DNA of 64,000 nucleotides from a virus: the IMG/VR virus record IMGVR_UViG_3300047323_000673, positions 62,001 to 126,000 of that record; one strand, 5' to 3'. A model generated the notes under the pieces. That model was not told the origin of the DNA and did not search any database. It saw only the letters and a program-made list of their open reading frames with translations. Position 1 is the stretch's first letter, and each line of letters begins with the position of its first letter. This document shows positions 35,008 through 44,580 of this stretch, piece by piece. The translations under genes were made by a program, and so were the position numbers.

Positions 35008-35823
35008 TTAAACCTTTAATTTTTTATTTATTTGATTGTCTTTATTACTAGGTAATTCTTTTCCTAAAGACTTCTGTAATTCTCTAGTTTCAAACATATG
35101 ATTGATTGATTCAGATCTAGAACGGTTAATTAAGTGTTGCTCTATATTAGAGGTTTTTTCAATATTTAAATTAAAAATTAAATACTTTAGAATATCTGTA
35201 TGATTGTTTTCATAAGCTAACTTAAATAAACAATCATTATCTTTATGAATGTCATATTTTTCTTTTATCCCATCTGTTTCTAGTAAAAATTGTAATACTT
35301 GTATTTGATTATTTTCACATGCTGCATAAAGTATAGAACCTGTGGTGTATTCAAAATCAATAATTTCGCTATAAGTTTCATTAAAGAAAAAATGCTTTAT
35401 AATTGCTAAATGTCCTTTAGAACTAGCTGATATTAAACCTGAAGTGATGGTTTTATTATAATTAAGCGGTTTTTGATTATTGCTAGTTTTCTTTTTATTA
35501 AGTTTTTCTTGAAAAAACTCAACTACTTCTAAGTTTCCACCATCAAAGCCTTTACTTAATAAGTTTTTAAGTGAAAGAGAATTATTTATATTATTGATAA
35601 AATGACTTAATTGAGGAGCATTCCATATTGCTTCACATATATGAAAATGTCCTTTCATTGATGCAAAAATAAGCATTTGCACAGAAAGAGATGGATTTTC
35701 CTTTAAATAATTTTGGTTATTTTCAGAATTGATAAATTCTAAAACAAATTGTAAATCTCCCTCTCTACATGCTTTATGTACATTGTGAGCAAAACGAGTA
35801 TTAGGAGCATAAAATTTAGTCAT
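35008..35823 (-). CDS. degenerate ankyrin-repeat protein, tagged
   Basis: At 271 residues this is the longest of this array, with an insert (N-K-K-K-T-S-N-N-Q-K) between the third and fourth helix pairs. Pairs include A-C-R-E-G-D-L-Q-F-V and A-S-S-K-G-H-L-A-I-I-K-H-F-F. The cap is L-I-F-N-L-N-I-E-K-T and the tail RELQKSLGKELPSNKDNQ, then INKKLKV. The K-V-stop codons form AAGGTTTAAT before the next ATG. Confidence 0.92.
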   Translation of the reverse strand: MTKFYAPNTRFAHNVHKACREGDLQFVLEFINSENNQNYLKENPSLSVQMLIFASMKGHFHICEAIWNAPQLSHFINNINNSLSLKNLLSKGFDGGNLEVVEFFQEKLNKKKTSNNQKPLNYNKTITSGLISASSKGHLAIIKHFFFNETYSEIIDFEYTTGSILYAACENNQIQVLQFLLETDGIKEKYDIHKDNDCLFKLAYENNHTDILKYLIFNLNIEKTSNIEQHLINRSRSESINHMFETRELQKSLGKELPSNKDNQINKKLKV

Positions 35824-35824
35824 A

Positions 35825-36583
35825 TTATAATTTAATTTTTTTACTTGCAGTTTGATTGATAATCTTTAAACTTTGTTGAAGTGATTTATTTAACTCTCTT
35901 GAGTTAAACATTTCTTCAGCATAACTATTATTATACCTCATTATAAAATAACTAACATCTTTTGTTTTTGGGATATCTAAATCAAAAATAAGAAATTTAA
36001 GAAGTGCATCATTATTATTTTCGCATGCAAGTTCAAAAGCCTTAGTTCTGTCATTCCAATCATTAAAAACTGAATTTATTAACACACATTTAGCAATATT
36101 AATTGTTTGAGATGAATAAATATTCTTTAAGAAAAAGAAATTGCCAAAAATAGATAAGTAATTATTTTCAGGATCATGTGGGTTTACCAAGGCCATAAAA
36201 AGTGGCACATTATCATTACTTACTGAAATATTAATTTGTTCATCTACAAATGAAGGAAAAGTATAAGATACACAAGGCGCAGGATGATTAACTAAATAAG
36301 AAATAATGGGTAGAGTATTTTCTTTAGGACATTTTAATAATTCTTCTAAAGCAGACTTTATATTTTCTGTACGCTTCATATACTGGTTACAAATATCAGA
36401 ACTTAAAAAGAATTTCACAATATCTAAATGCCCATTTAGGCTAGCAGACATAAGTAATTTTTCAGCAAAGGGATTTGCTCCATACATAAGAAAGTTAGAG
36501 CATACATCTTTTATTAACTCTTTTACATTATCTAAGTCACCAATTTCACAGGCTTTATATATTTTGTTTTCTATAATATTCAT
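35825..36583 (-). CDS. degenerate ankyrin-repeat protein, tagged
   Basis: This 252-residue protein has the P-I-I-S-Y-L-V-N-H-P-A segment of the subfamily that includes 21539, 22311, 23090 and 38055. Helix pairs include A-C-E-I-G-D-L-D-N-V-K-E-L-I and A-S-L-N-G-H-L-D-I-V-K-F-F-L. The cap is L-I-F-D-L-D-I-P-K-T. The tail RELNKSLQQSLKIINQTA, then SKKIKL, lacks the usual E before the last helix leucine. Its ATG shares one base with the previous TAA. Confidence 0.92.
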   Translation of the reverse strand: MNIIENKIYKACEIGDLDNVKELIKDVCSNFLMYGANPFAEKLLMSASLNGHLDIVKFFLSSDICNQYMKRTENIKSALEELLKCPKENTLPIISYLVNHPAPCVSYTFPSFVDEQINISVSNDNVPLFMALVNPHDPENNYLSIFGNFFFLKNIYSSQTINIAKCVLINSVFNDWNDRTKAFELACENNNDALLKFLIFDLDIPKTKDVSYFIMRYNNSYAEEMFNSRELNKSLQQSLKIINQTASKKIKL

Positions 36584-37323
36584 TATATTTTAATCTTTTT
36601 AATGTTTTTTGTATTATCGTCTAATTCTTGATGGAGAGAAGCATTTAAATCTCTTGAATTAAACATTTTTAGAATTTGTGGATCATTTTTTATGTGGGCA
36701 ATAATATCTTGTGTTTTTTCTATGTTTAAATTAAAAATAAAATATTTTAAAACATCTAATTGGTTATCATCATAAATAACTTTAAAAGCTTCATCATTAT
36801 ATAAATGAATATCAATATAATCTTTTATTTCATCGTTAGTAAAAAGGTAATCAACGATATTTAAGTGACCATTTCTAGAGGCTTTAATAAGTATGTCACC
36901 TTGTTTTATATTATCCATTAAACCAGAATCATTTGGAAAATTTTCAACAAGATATTTAAACATATCTAGCCTGCCATAGCTTGCAACATATCTAGGAAGC
37001 TTGTCCATAAAGTCATTACCTTTATTTTTAATTAATGCAGGATGATCTAGCATAAATTTTAAAATATCAAATCTATCATAAATACAGACTTGTTGTGCAT
37101 ATGTATCTAAATGATATCTATCAAAATTTTCTTCATTTTTAAAAGATGAATTCCAAAGAAGTTTTAAAATATCTAGGTGGCCTCCTTTTATGGCATTTAT
37201 AGTCATAATATAGGAAGATATTTGATTATTAGATTTAGCCTCATCAGAATTTAAGAAATTTTGAATAATTTCAAAATCACCTTTTTCACAAGCTTCATAT
37301 ATAGTTAGAGGTTCAGTATTCAT
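36583..37323 (-). CDS. degenerate ankyrin-repeat protein, tagged
   Basis: I start this at the ATG at 37323, two bases after the previous stop; a longer frame from 37362 would overlap that gene by 38 bases and break the array's spacing rule. The 246-residue protein has six helix pairs (A-C-E-K-G-D-F-E-I-I, A-I-K-G-G-H-L-D-I-L-K-L-L-W, A-S-R-N-G-H-L-N-I-V-D-Y-L-F). The cap is F-I-F-N-L-N-I-E-K-T and the tail RDLNASLHQELDDNTKNIKK, then IKI. Confidence 0.91.
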   Translation of the reverse strand: MNTEPLTIYEACEKGDFEIIQNFLNSDEAKSNNQISSYIMTINAIKGGHLDILKLLWNSSFKNEENFDRYHLDTYAQQVCIYDRFDILKFMLDHPALIKNKGNDFMDKLPRYVASYGRLDMFKYLVENFPNDSGLMDNIKQGDILIKASRNGHLNIVDYLFTNDEIKDYIDIHLYNDEAFKVIYDDNQLDVLKYFIFNLNIEKTQDIIAHIKNDPQILKMFNSRDLNASLHQELDDNTKNIKKIKI

Positions 37324-37324
37324 A

Positions 37325-38050
37325 TTATATTTTAATTGTTTTAGATTTCGCCTGATTGTCATTTAATTCTTCATTAAGAGAATTGTTTAAATCTCTTATA
37401 TCAAATAGTTTTTTTAGTTCTGGCTCGTTTCGCATATATTCTTCTAAAAAAGGAGTTTTTTCAATTTGCAAATCAAACACTAAATAATTTAATATATCAA
37501 AATGATTATTTTTATAAGCTGCTCTTATTGTTACATCTTTATTAACATGAATATCTACATATTTTTTTAAATTTTCTGTATTAAGAACATACCTAATAAC
37601 ATCTATATGTCCGCAAGAAGCAGCATTACTAATTATTTCACCATTTGTTAATTTTGTTTTTATAATTTTATTATCTAAAAATTTATTGAATAGGTATTCA
37701 AATATTTCTAAACTGCCATTTTTAGAAGCATCTATACAAGCTTGTCCAAGAAAATCGTCAGCTAATAATTTTGGATGGGTTAATAAAAGATTTAACATAT
37801 CTACTTTTATATCATTACAAACGATTTGAATACATCCTTTCATATTAATATCATCAAATAATTCATCATTATTTTCTAATTGATTAAAAAGATAATCTAG
37901 CATTTCAAACTGACTACCTTTGATAGCAAATAAAGGTAAAAGACTAATTGATATTTTAATGTCATTGTTATCATTATTGAAAAAATCTTTAATTGTTTCC
38001 AAATCACCAGCTTCACATGCATTATATATATCGATAGCACGAGTATCCAT
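37325..38050 (-). CDS. degenerate ankyrin-repeat protein, tagged
   Basis: This 241-residue protein has six helix pairs (A-C-E-A-G-D-L-E-T-I-K-D-F-F, A-S-K-N-G-S-L-E-I-F-E-Y-L-F, A-A-S-C-G-H-I-D-V-I-R-Y-V-L). The cap is L-V-F-D-L-Q-I-E-K-T and the tail RDLNNSLNEELNDNQAKSKT, then IKI, with threonine replacing the second lysine. A four-base gap precedes it. Confidence 0.92.
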   Translation of the reverse strand: MDTRAIDIYNACEAGDLETIKDFFNNDNNDIKISISLLPLFAIKGSQFEMLDYLFNQLENNDELFDDINMKGCIQIVCNDIKVDMLNLLLTHPKLLADDFLGQACIDASKNGSLEIFEYLFNKFLDNKIIKTKLTNGEIISNAASCGHIDVIRYVLNTENLKKYVDIHVNKDVTIRAAYKNNHFDILNYLVFDLQIEKTPFLEEYMRNEPELKKLFDIRDLNNSLNEELNDNQAKSKTIKI

Positions 38051-38054
38051 AATT

Positions 38055-38840
38055 TTAAACTTTCACTTTCTTACTACTAATTTGATTTGACCCCAATTCA
38101 TTATTGAGTTCTTTATTTAATTCTCTAGCTTGAAACATTTTTTCTGCATTTTCATAATTATCTTGAGCGATAAATCTTTTTATTTCTTGTGTTTTTTCAA
38201 TATTATATTCAAATATAATAAATTTTAAAAGTTCATCATTCCCATAAAAACAAGCATCTTTAAATCCAATTTCAGGATCAAAAAGAGGGAATAATTGAGG
38301 TGTAGAATAAAGATATTTAAGTACTTGAGGATCTTCATTGCGACAACCTTCTTCAAATAATTTGGTATTATTTAACATAACTTTAGCTTGTTCAGGGTAA
38401 TTGTCTGCATTTAATAAGATTTTAAAAAGCACAAGGTTGTCATTTCTAGCAGAATTTTGTAAATACCAACCTAAAGATGTATAAAAATTTTTAGAGTGAA
38501 CTAATCTAGATTCATTGAGAATATATGAAATTATTGGGTATAGCTTTAATTCATTATTCACTAAAATATCTTCCAAAAGGACATCAAATGTTTGATTAAC
38601 AATATTTTCAGTGTTAATTTTTTCTAAAAAATATGGTGTTTCTATAAGAAATTCAATAATATTTAAATGTCCAAATAAACAAGTATTCTGAAAAATTTTT
38701 TTAGCACTTTCATATTCAATATGATATTCATTATTAAAAGAAATTTGAGGCAAAAGTTCTTTAACTTTATCTAAAGAGTTATTTTCACATGCACTTATAA
38801 TTGATTGAACTAATTCTTTTTGAATTTTATTATTACTCAT
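38055..38840 (-). CDS. degenerate ankyrin-repeat protein, first of the array, tagged
   Basis: The start is taken at the ATG at 38840 because the preceding bases (GAGGA with 6-nt spacing) form its ribosome-binding site. An ATG at 38852 lies inside that region and only about four bases from the predicted transcription start. The 261-residue protein belongs to the P-I-I-S-Y-L subfamily (here P-I-I-S-Y-I-L-N-E-S-R). The cap is I-I-F-E-Y-N-I-E-K-T and the tail RELNKELNNELGSNQISSKK, then VKV. Confidence 0.9.
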   Translation of the reverse strand: MSNNKIQKELVQSIISACENNSLDKVKELLPQISFNNEYHIEYESAKKIFQNTCLFGHLNIIEFLIETPYFLEKINTENIVNQTFDVLLEDILVNNELKLYPIISYILNESRLVHSKNFYTSLGWYLQNSARNDNLVLFKILLNADNYPEQAKVMLNNTKLFEEGCRNEDPQVLKYLYSTPQLFPLFDPEIGFKDACFYGNDELLKFIIFEYNIEKTQEIKRFIAQDNYENAEKMFQARELNKELNNELGSNQISSKKVKV

Positions 38841-38862
38841 ATTTTTCCTCATTTATAACTAT

Positions 38863-38890
38863 ATTTTATCAGATTTAATTCAATAAACAA
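38863..38890 (-). promoter_or_regulatory. promoter of the first ankyrin array
   Basis: TTGTTT, a 16-bp spacer and TAAAAT are read on the minus strand. The implied start is near 38856, just before the ribosome-binding site of the gene starting at 38840. Confidence 0.5.
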
Positions 38891-38930
38891 TAATCTATAA
38901 AAGTGCTGAATTACTATAAAAATTAATGGA

Positions 38931-38936
38931 TATAAT
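38931..38936 (+). promoter_or_regulatory. candidate -10 box for the 38988 gene
   Basis: TATAAT lies 51 bases before the ATG. No good -35 box is visible at 16-18 bp, so this is weak. Confidence 0.3.
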
Positions 38937-38987
38937 CTCACTTTTGAGTTAAAATAGTCATAATTAAATTTAAAGTATGGAGTAAAC

Positions 38988-40748
38988 ATGGCAATTTTCA
39001 AAGATGATGGAAGTTCGTTTTCTGTTACAACGAAAGAAATTATGAAAACTATTGAGGAGCTTTTTGATGAAGGTCAATATGCTGAGATGTTCCAAAAAGC
39101 TGGCTTTAAGAATAGCAATAGTAAAAATAAAAAAGAAGCACTAACTACATTTTATCAATTAATTGAAAATGCTGCTATTAATAAAATGGTAAAGGAGAAT
39201 ACCATTGATGATTTCTTTAATGCATTAAATAATTTTTTAGATAATCGTAGTTTTACTGATAGTGAAAAAACTAATTTTTTTAATGGTTGTCAAAATCAAC
39301 TTATCAAAGCAGCATTAAATGCAAACAGATTTGATATCACAAACAAGATAAATATTTATAGGGAAAATAAAGATGTTTCCACTTTTTGCAAATATATTGC
39401 GGGTAAAGCTGAAAAAGAAAATTTTGAAGCTATTGAGCAACTTTTGGAAATTAGCACTGGAATAACCCGTAATAATAGTGAAATTTTGCGTCTTATTTTT
39501 AATAGTGGTGTAAGAAATTATGATTTTTTTACAAAGATAATTAAAAAACATAATTTGGATATTAATGGAGTTGGGACAGTTTCAGAAAGTCAATATCAAA
39601 CATCTTTTGCTCATTTGCTTGCCGGTACTGATGGAACAATGGCAACAAAAATGTTTCATAATTTTATTAAAGATTTCAATAATACAATTAATTTTGATAT
39701 TGAAACTATCAGTGAATATAAGTCTAGATTGAATTTATTTGAAGTTATTTTTGGCTCTGCATTGAGTAAAGTTGAAAAACTCGATAGAATTCAAATAATT
39801 CTAGAATATTGTAATATTTCTGTTAAACATATTGGATATATTAATGATATATTAATTAATAAAATTGATTATTATTCAGAATATTATGATCATAAAGTTT
39901 ATGATGCATTATTTGCTCATGAAAACTTTAATTCAGATTTCTTTGACCGAGAAGCAATTTTGAACAAAATTGTTAAAAATGATACTCATAAAGCAATTGT
40001 TAGTACTCGTAGGAATAATAACAATACGGTGAATCCTACAAGTCTTATGTTAAATAAGATGTTTAAATATTCAAAGCCTGCTGTATTTATGAATAAACAT
40101 CCTTTCATTACTTGGATTGAAATTCAAAATGAAAATTTTTGTAAAGATACATTAAAAAGTTTGGTAAATCATTATGGTGATGATTTACTAAATCTAGAAT
40201 TGCGTCATGTGCAAATAAATTATCATGTTAAAAGTGCATTTGAGGATATGGGCTTTATTTATCCTAAAAACCCTAGTTGGAGAGTAATGTGGGGTCGTGA
40301 TAATGAAAAGAAAAAAATGCGTTTAATTCGTATTGGTCAACATCAAACTAAAGAAGATGTTATTATTGAAGATAAAAAGGAGGATATAAAACCTATAGAT
40401 AATTTTTCTATTGCTTTATTAGAACAAGTTAAAGATTTAGACATTAAAAAACTAATTGAGTCAGTTCATTTTAATTATCAACAATATCACACTCTAGGTC
40501 GTAATCGCATGATGGATGATAATGTGCATTATATGACTGAATTACTACCTAAGTTTTTGAAAACAACAATCGATAATTATCTACACTTCTCAATGCTTGA
40601 TGCTGATTATGCTAAAGAGGAAGCTCTTGTTCAATTAAAGCTTTTAAATAGAAAAGCATTTTCAATTTTGAAAGATGAGCTAGAGAATGAGCAGAAAGAT
40701 ATGGAATATAAAAATGCTGTTCATACAAAAGTGATCAATAATTATTAA
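38988..40748 (+). CDS. large untagged helical protein, paralogue of 50685-52379
   Basis: This 586-residue protein has an all-helical appearance. The region at about 65-190 (F-F-N-A-L-N-N-F-L, F-F-N-G-C-Q-N-Q-L, L-L-E-I-S) and the block L-M-L-N-K-M-F-K-Y-S recur in the paralogue at 50685. Weak ankyrin-like spacing is present but I cannot assign a family. GGAG precedes the ATG. It has no shared tail (it ends HTKVINNY) and is followed by its own terminator, so it stands apart from the tagged arrays it borders. Confidence 0.88.
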   Translation: MAIFKDDGSSFSVTTKEIMKTIEELFDEGQYAEMFQKAGFKNSNSKNKKEALTTFYQLIENAAINKMVKENTIDDFFNALNNFLDNRSFTDSEKTNFFNGCQNQLIKAALNANRFDITNKINIYRENKDVSTFCKYIAGKAEKENFEAIEQLLEISTGITRNNSEILRLIFNSGVRNYDFFTKIIKKHNLDINGVGTVSESQYQTSFAHLLAGTDGTMATKMFHNFIKDFNNTINFDIETISEYKSRLNLFEVIFGSALSKVEKLDRIQIILEYCNISVKHIGYINDILINKIDYYSEYYDHKVYDALFAHENFNSDFFDREAILNKIVKNDTHKAIVSTRRNNNNTVNPTSLMLNKMFKYSKPAVFMNKHPFITWIEIQNENFCKDTLKSLVNHYGDDLLNLELRHVQINYHVKSAFEDMGFIYPKNPSWRVMWGRDNEKKKMRLIRIGQHQTKEDVIIEDKKEDIKPIDNFSIALLEQVKDLDIKKLIESVHFNYQQYHTLGRNRMMDDNVHYMTELLPKFLKTTIDNYLHFSMLDADYAKEEALVQLKLLNRKAFSILKDELENEQKDMEYKNAVHTKVINNY

Positions 40749-40760
40749 TTTGTTTAAAAG

Positions 40761-40788
40761 AAAAAGCCCAAACTATGGGCTTTTTTTA
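40761..40788. terminator. bidirectional terminator
   Basis: AAAAGCCCA/TGGGCTTTT form a hairpin with a 5-nt loop; T run on the plus side and A run on the other, between converging genes. Confidence 0.88.
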
Positions 40789-41565
40789 TTAAATTTTATT
40801 CTTTTTAATTGTAGGATTATTTGTAGTTGATAATTCATTTTGGATTTCATCTTTCAACATTAATTTACAAACGAAATGTAATTTTTCATCATTTGGTTCT
40901 GTCAAAGATTTAACGAATTTTTTAATAAATTCAGAATCTCTTATATTACTCAATTTAGAATATACAATCATTGCTGTTTCAAATTGATTATTATTACAAG
41001 AGGCTATAAAGCTAGCTTCTATTAATTTTGTAGGAATTTCTACAGGAGTTGATAACAAATAGTTTATTAATGCATTATTTCCATCTTTGGATGCGGTAAT
41101 TAAGCCATGTTCATTAAAGGTATTCAATAACTCTTCTTTGTGTGTTGAATAAATTGCATACACTTGAGAAAAATAGGATGTTGGGTCTTCTTTAATTATT
41201 GAATATTCATCTATAATGGAAGAATTAGTCATCATATGTTTTGATAAATTAAAAGAATTATCTAATATTTGTAATCTTTCTATGGATTTAGAAGAACATA
41301 TGGAATTAAATAATTTTTCCAACATAAAATCAGGAATTTTTATTTTTTCTTTTTTAAAAAACTCACAAAGAAGATCGAAAACTGCTAACTCCCTTAAGTT
41401 AGCAGCAGAAATTAATCCTAGAAAAAGGCAATCAGTACTTAAATATTCTTTGACATTTTTTCTATTTAATATTTGCTGCACATCATCTACACAATTGGTG
41501 TGAATCATATCTAAGAAAGCTGATGGAAAGTCTTTTGGTTTTATTTTTGATGTATTTAAATTCAT
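40789..41565 (-). CDS. ankyrin-like helical protein, tagged
   Basis: This 258-residue protein has fewer recognisable helix pairs than the array members: A-A-N-L-R-E-L-A-V-F-D-L-L, A-S-K-D-G-N-N-A-L-I-N-Y-L-L and A-S-C-N-N-N-Q-F-E-T-A. The usual D-L-N-I-E-K-T cap is absent. It ends MLKDEIQNELSTTNNPTIKK, then NKI, so the tail is complete. It is a stand-alone gene between two terminators. Confidence 0.88.
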   Translation of the reverse strand: MNLNTSKIKPKDFPSAFLDMIHTNCVDDVQQILNRKNVKEYLSTDCLFLGLISAANLRELAVFDLLCEFFKKEKIKIPDFMLEKLFNSICSSKSIERLQILDNSFNLSKHMMTNSSIIDEYSIIKEDPTSYFSQVYAIYSTHKEELLNTFNEHGLITASKDGNNALINYLLSTPVEIPTKLIEASFIASCNNNQFETAMIVYSKLSNIRDSEFIKKFVKSLTEPNDEKLHFVCKLMLKDEIQNELSTTNNPTIKKNKI

Positions 41566-41712
41566 AATATTTTTTTTGTTATAAAAGTAGTATAAACGAA
41601 AGATTAAATGGTTTCTAGTTATTTATTCTAAAAATAAATTTAATTAAAATAATCATGAGCTTAAAAGTAGTGTATAATAACTCTATTATTAAAACATGTT
41701 GAGGAGTTAATT

Positions 41713-42324
41713 ATGGGTGCCTGTTATGTTGATCAAACCTTTGAAGCTAGTGATGTAGCAACTCTTAAAAATAATTTTTCAACTTATGCAGAACAAGAAA
41801 GCTTTGAACATGGTCATGGTGGTTATTCGGGAACTCTAAGCCACGGAATTCGTGTTATTGAAAAAACATTTAAAGATATTAGTGAAGCTAATGATTGGGT
41901 CGAGCAAAATTGCCGTAAATGGGAACCAGCATTAGCTGTTAAAGTTGGTGATTTTAATAAATCATTTCACAGCACTGCTAAAGGAAGCAAAGCAATTGCA
42001 CAAGTTAATGAACTTTATAAAAAATTAGAAAATTTTGATAAAGATTTACTCAACAAAATTGCTACTCAAAAATCACTATTTAAAACCTGTAATAATTGTA
42101 GTAGTAAAATCAGTGTAAAGCATTTTGTAAAAGGAAATAGTACTGCTTGTCCAGTATGTCAAAAAGAATTTGTTAAATCTGCTAAAGATGTTGAAAAGAA
42201 AAGCTCTCTATTTGCTACTTGGTCTACTAAACAAAAAGAACTTGAAGTAATGAAACAAGAATATAATAAAAAGCTAGGTGATAAAAAGCCTTGTTGGTAT
42301 GTCGGTGGTTTGGCTTCAACTTAA
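41713..42324 (+). CDS. zinc-ribbon-like hypothetical protein, phage-type
   Basis: This 203-residue protein has a leading region with F-E-H-G-H-G-G-Y-S-G-T and a four-cysteine element at about 122-150 (C-N-N-C ... C-P-V-C), which should bind zinc. A charged helical tail follows, then C-W-Y-V-G-G-L. From memory, the H-G-G-Y-S-G-T type occurs in large phages; the function is unknown. GAGGAG lies six bases before the ATG, the strongest site in the window. A terminator follows. No shared tail. Confidence 0.85.
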   Translation: MGACYVDQTFEASDVATLKNNFSTYAEQESFEHGHGGYSGTLSHGIRVIEKTFKDISEANDWVEQNCRKWEPALAVKVGDFNKSFHSTAKGSKAIAQVNELYKKLENFDKDLLNKIATQKSLFKTCNNCSSKISVKHFVKGNSTACPVCQKEFVKSAKDVEKKSSLFATWSTKQKELEVMKQEYNKKLGDKKPCWYVGGLAST

Positions 42325-42344
42325 GTAATCAAGAAATAATATAA

Positions 42345-42376
42345 AGAAAAGGATGGTTTGACCATCCTTTTTTATT
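42345..42376. terminator. bidirectional terminator
   Basis: AAAGGATGGT/ACCATCCTTT form a hairpin with a TTG loop, a T run on the plus side and an A run on the other. Confidence 0.88.
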
Positions 42377-43452
42377 TAAAGTTTAATTTTCTTTTTAGGA
42401 ACAGCATTTGTAGATAAAGTATTTTGCAACATATGATGATTAACTCTAATTTGTAAGCTGTCTTCTTGAATATGAGTTAAAAGTTGTTCTTTTTTAATAA
42501 CATCTGTAATAAGAAAATATGATAATAATTGAGGTTCAAATTTTAACCCTAAGGCTAATGTTTTCCCACAATCAATAAAATTAATGTTATAATCAATAAG
42601 TTTCATTAATTTATTTCTATCAAGTGTAACTTTAGTAAATGGAATTTTATTGAAAGTAATATATTCTTCTTGTAGTTTGAAATATTCTGAAATGATTTCT
42701 GAAGTTTTATTAATTCCCCAATTATCTATTAAAATATTTAAATCATCTTCTTTGGGTAAATGTAATTTTAATTCAATTATTATACTTTCTGGACTACCAC
42801 CAAAATCATAAACTTGTTTATTATGCTTATATAATAAATTACTAAACAATAAGCCTTTAGAGGATTTTTTTGTCTCTTCAGATTTTGCTGAATCAATAAT
42901 AAAATTTTTAAAATTTTCTTTATCTTTTTCTAAAAAAACTAAAGTATGCAATATATTACAATTATGTTCATAAAAGTGCTTTAAATTATCAATATTAATT
43001 TTATGATCTAATTTATTAGAAAAATAATATTTAGAAGAGTAATCACGACTATATAAGCTAATATTGTTTTTATTAAGATCAAAGATTGATTCAAAATAAT
43101 CAGTTCCATAAAAATCAAGTAAAATATCATGACATTTATTTTTATTTTGTAATGAAATAAAATCCCATTTTTTGGGTGGAATAGTTTTAAATTGTTCTTC
43201 GTATCTAGTAAGAACTTCTTTAAATAAATTATCAGCATCTTTCTCCAAAGTTAATAGGTCTACAATGGAATGACCTTTAGAATCTTTATGAAATCCATTA
43301 TTAGCAAATAACAAGTATTCAAAACTCATGCTTTCATAAATTCTATCTTCCTTAAAATGCTCAATAAGCTTATCAAGCGTCATTGCATTAGCATGAAAGA
43401 AAGAAAATGTGGTAATTAATCCATGAAAATTTAAATCTGGTTGTACATTCAT
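42376..43452 (-). CDS. 355-residue family protein (copy 4), tagged
   Basis: This 358-residue member belongs to a four-gene family. Shared blocks are K-W-D-F (about 95), C-H-D-I-L-L-D-F-Y-G-T-D-Y-F (about 107), K-E-N-F-K-N-F-I, W-G-I-N-K-T-S-E-I-I-S-E-Y-F-K-L-Q and C-G-K-T-L-A-L-G-L-K. I know no family with these blocks; the helical spacing suggests an eroded repeat fold. It ends MLQNTLSTNAVPKKKIKL. It is the last of the four and is followed at once by a terminator. Confidence 0.9.
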   Translation of the reverse strand: MNVQPDLNFHGLITTFSFFHANAMTLDKLIEHFKEDRIYESMSFEYLLFANNGFHKDSKGHSIVDLLTLEKDADNLFKEVLTRYEEQFKTIPPKKWDFISLQNKNKCHDILLDFYGTDYFESIFDLNKNNISLYSRDYSSKYYFSNKLDHKINIDNLKHFYEHNCNILHTLVFLEKDKENFKNFIIDSAKSEETKKSSKGLLFSNLLYKHNKQVYDFGGSPESIIIELKLHLPKEDDLNILIDNWGINKTSEIISEYFKLQEEYITFNKIPFTKVTLDRNKLMKLIDYNINFIDCGKTLALGLKFEPQLLSYFLITDVIKKEQLLTHIQEDSLQIRVNHHMLQNTLSTNAVPKKKIKL

Positions 43453-43455
43453 TTT

Positions 43456-44568
43456 TTATAGTTTCACTTTTTTCTTAGGTAAATCAATTTTTTTATCTAG
43501 ACTCAGATCTAACATATAATGTTCGGCCTTAATTTTTAATTCACTATCATTAATATTTATTAAAAGATCGTCTTTTTTAATAATATCATTAATAATAAGA
43601 TAAGACATAATCTCTGACTCATCTCTTAATCCAAAGGCAAGTGATTTTCCACAATTATTAAAATTAATCCCAGCATTAATAAGAGATTTCATTATTTCTC
43701 TTTCAAACTTAAATGGGTAATCATTATTATCATTAAAAGACAATATATATTCATTTTGAAAATTAATAAAGTCTGAAATTACTTTTGAAGCTTTTTCATT
43801 GCCCCATTTTGCAACTAATATATTAAATTCTTTTTCATTTGGTAAAAAAATGCTCACATAATGATTTATGGAACGAACACTATAATGTTTTAGCATTAAG
43901 TTTTCAAAATTAAAATCATTAGAAGTAATTAATGCTAAATCTCCTAAATTATCGGATGATTTATTATCAAACATAAATTTTTTAAAACCTTCAGTATCAG
44001 CTTCAAAGAAATTTAATAGATGAAGCATAGGTTTAGTAAGCATCTTATTAAAAAGCTTCATATTATCTATTTTATAAAAATAATCTAACTTATCTTGTAA
44101 ATAATATTTAGTAAAATGCTCTACAGAATAATAAAGAACATTTTTTTTCATATCTACAATTTTATCCATAACATTCTTACCATAAAATTTTGTCAAAGAA
44201 TTATGGCATTCATTTGGATTAACCCATATCATGAATCCCCATTCATTTGGTAAAAAATTTTTAAGTTGATCTTGATATTTTTCTAATATACTAGAAAACA
44301 ATGGATGGTTACTCTCATCATTAACCATGTAAAGTAATAAATTAAAACCTCTTTCATCTGGTTTGAATAAAACATCAATTAAATCAATATTAGATTCAGC
44401 ATTACATCTTTTAAGCATTGTATGAATTTTTGATTCAAACTCATTTAATGACAATTTAAATAAATCTTGATTAGAAGCATAAGTAGTTAATGTCTCTATG
44501 GTTTTTGTGTCAATTGATAAATTACTATATGTTGGTAGCAATGAGATTGCTTTATTATTTAAATCCAT
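43456..44568 (-). CDS. 355-residue family protein (copy 3), tagged
   Basis: At 370 residues this is the longest of the four. It keeps E-W-G-F-M-I-W, C-H-N-S-L-T-K-F-Y-G, F-K-K-F-M, W-G-N-E-K-A-S-K-V-I-S-D-F-I-N-F-Q and C-G-K-S-L-A-F-G-L. The end is LDLSLDKKIDLPKKKVKL, where the helix is short and the Glu pair is replaced by S-L-D. The gap to the next gene is three bases. Confidence 0.9.
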   Translation of the reverse strand: MDLNNKAISLLPTYSNLSIDTKTIETLTTYASNQDLFKLSLNEFESKIHTMLKRCNAESNIDLIDVLFKPDERGFNLLLYMVNDESNHPLFSSILEKYQDQLKNFLPNEWGFMIWVNPNECHNSLTKFYGKNVMDKIVDMKKNVLYYSVEHFTKYYLQDKLDYFYKIDNMKLFNKMLTKPMLHLLNFFEADTEGFKKFMFDNKSSDNLGDLALITSNDFNFENLMLKHYSVRSINHYVSIFLPNEKEFNILVAKWGNEKASKVISDFINFQNEYILSFNDNNDYPFKFEREIMKSLINAGINFNNCGKSLAFGLRDESEIMSYLIINDIIKKDDLLININDSELKIKAEHYMLDLSLDKKIDLPKKKVKL

Positions 44569-44580
44569 TTTTAAATCCTA

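Noticed and set aside
36583-37362. Longer start at 37362 for the ankyrin gene (and likewise 55191 and 38852)
   Set aside because: The longer forms overlap the upstream gene or its ribosome-binding region; the inner ATG codons fit the array's spacing and paralogue alignment.
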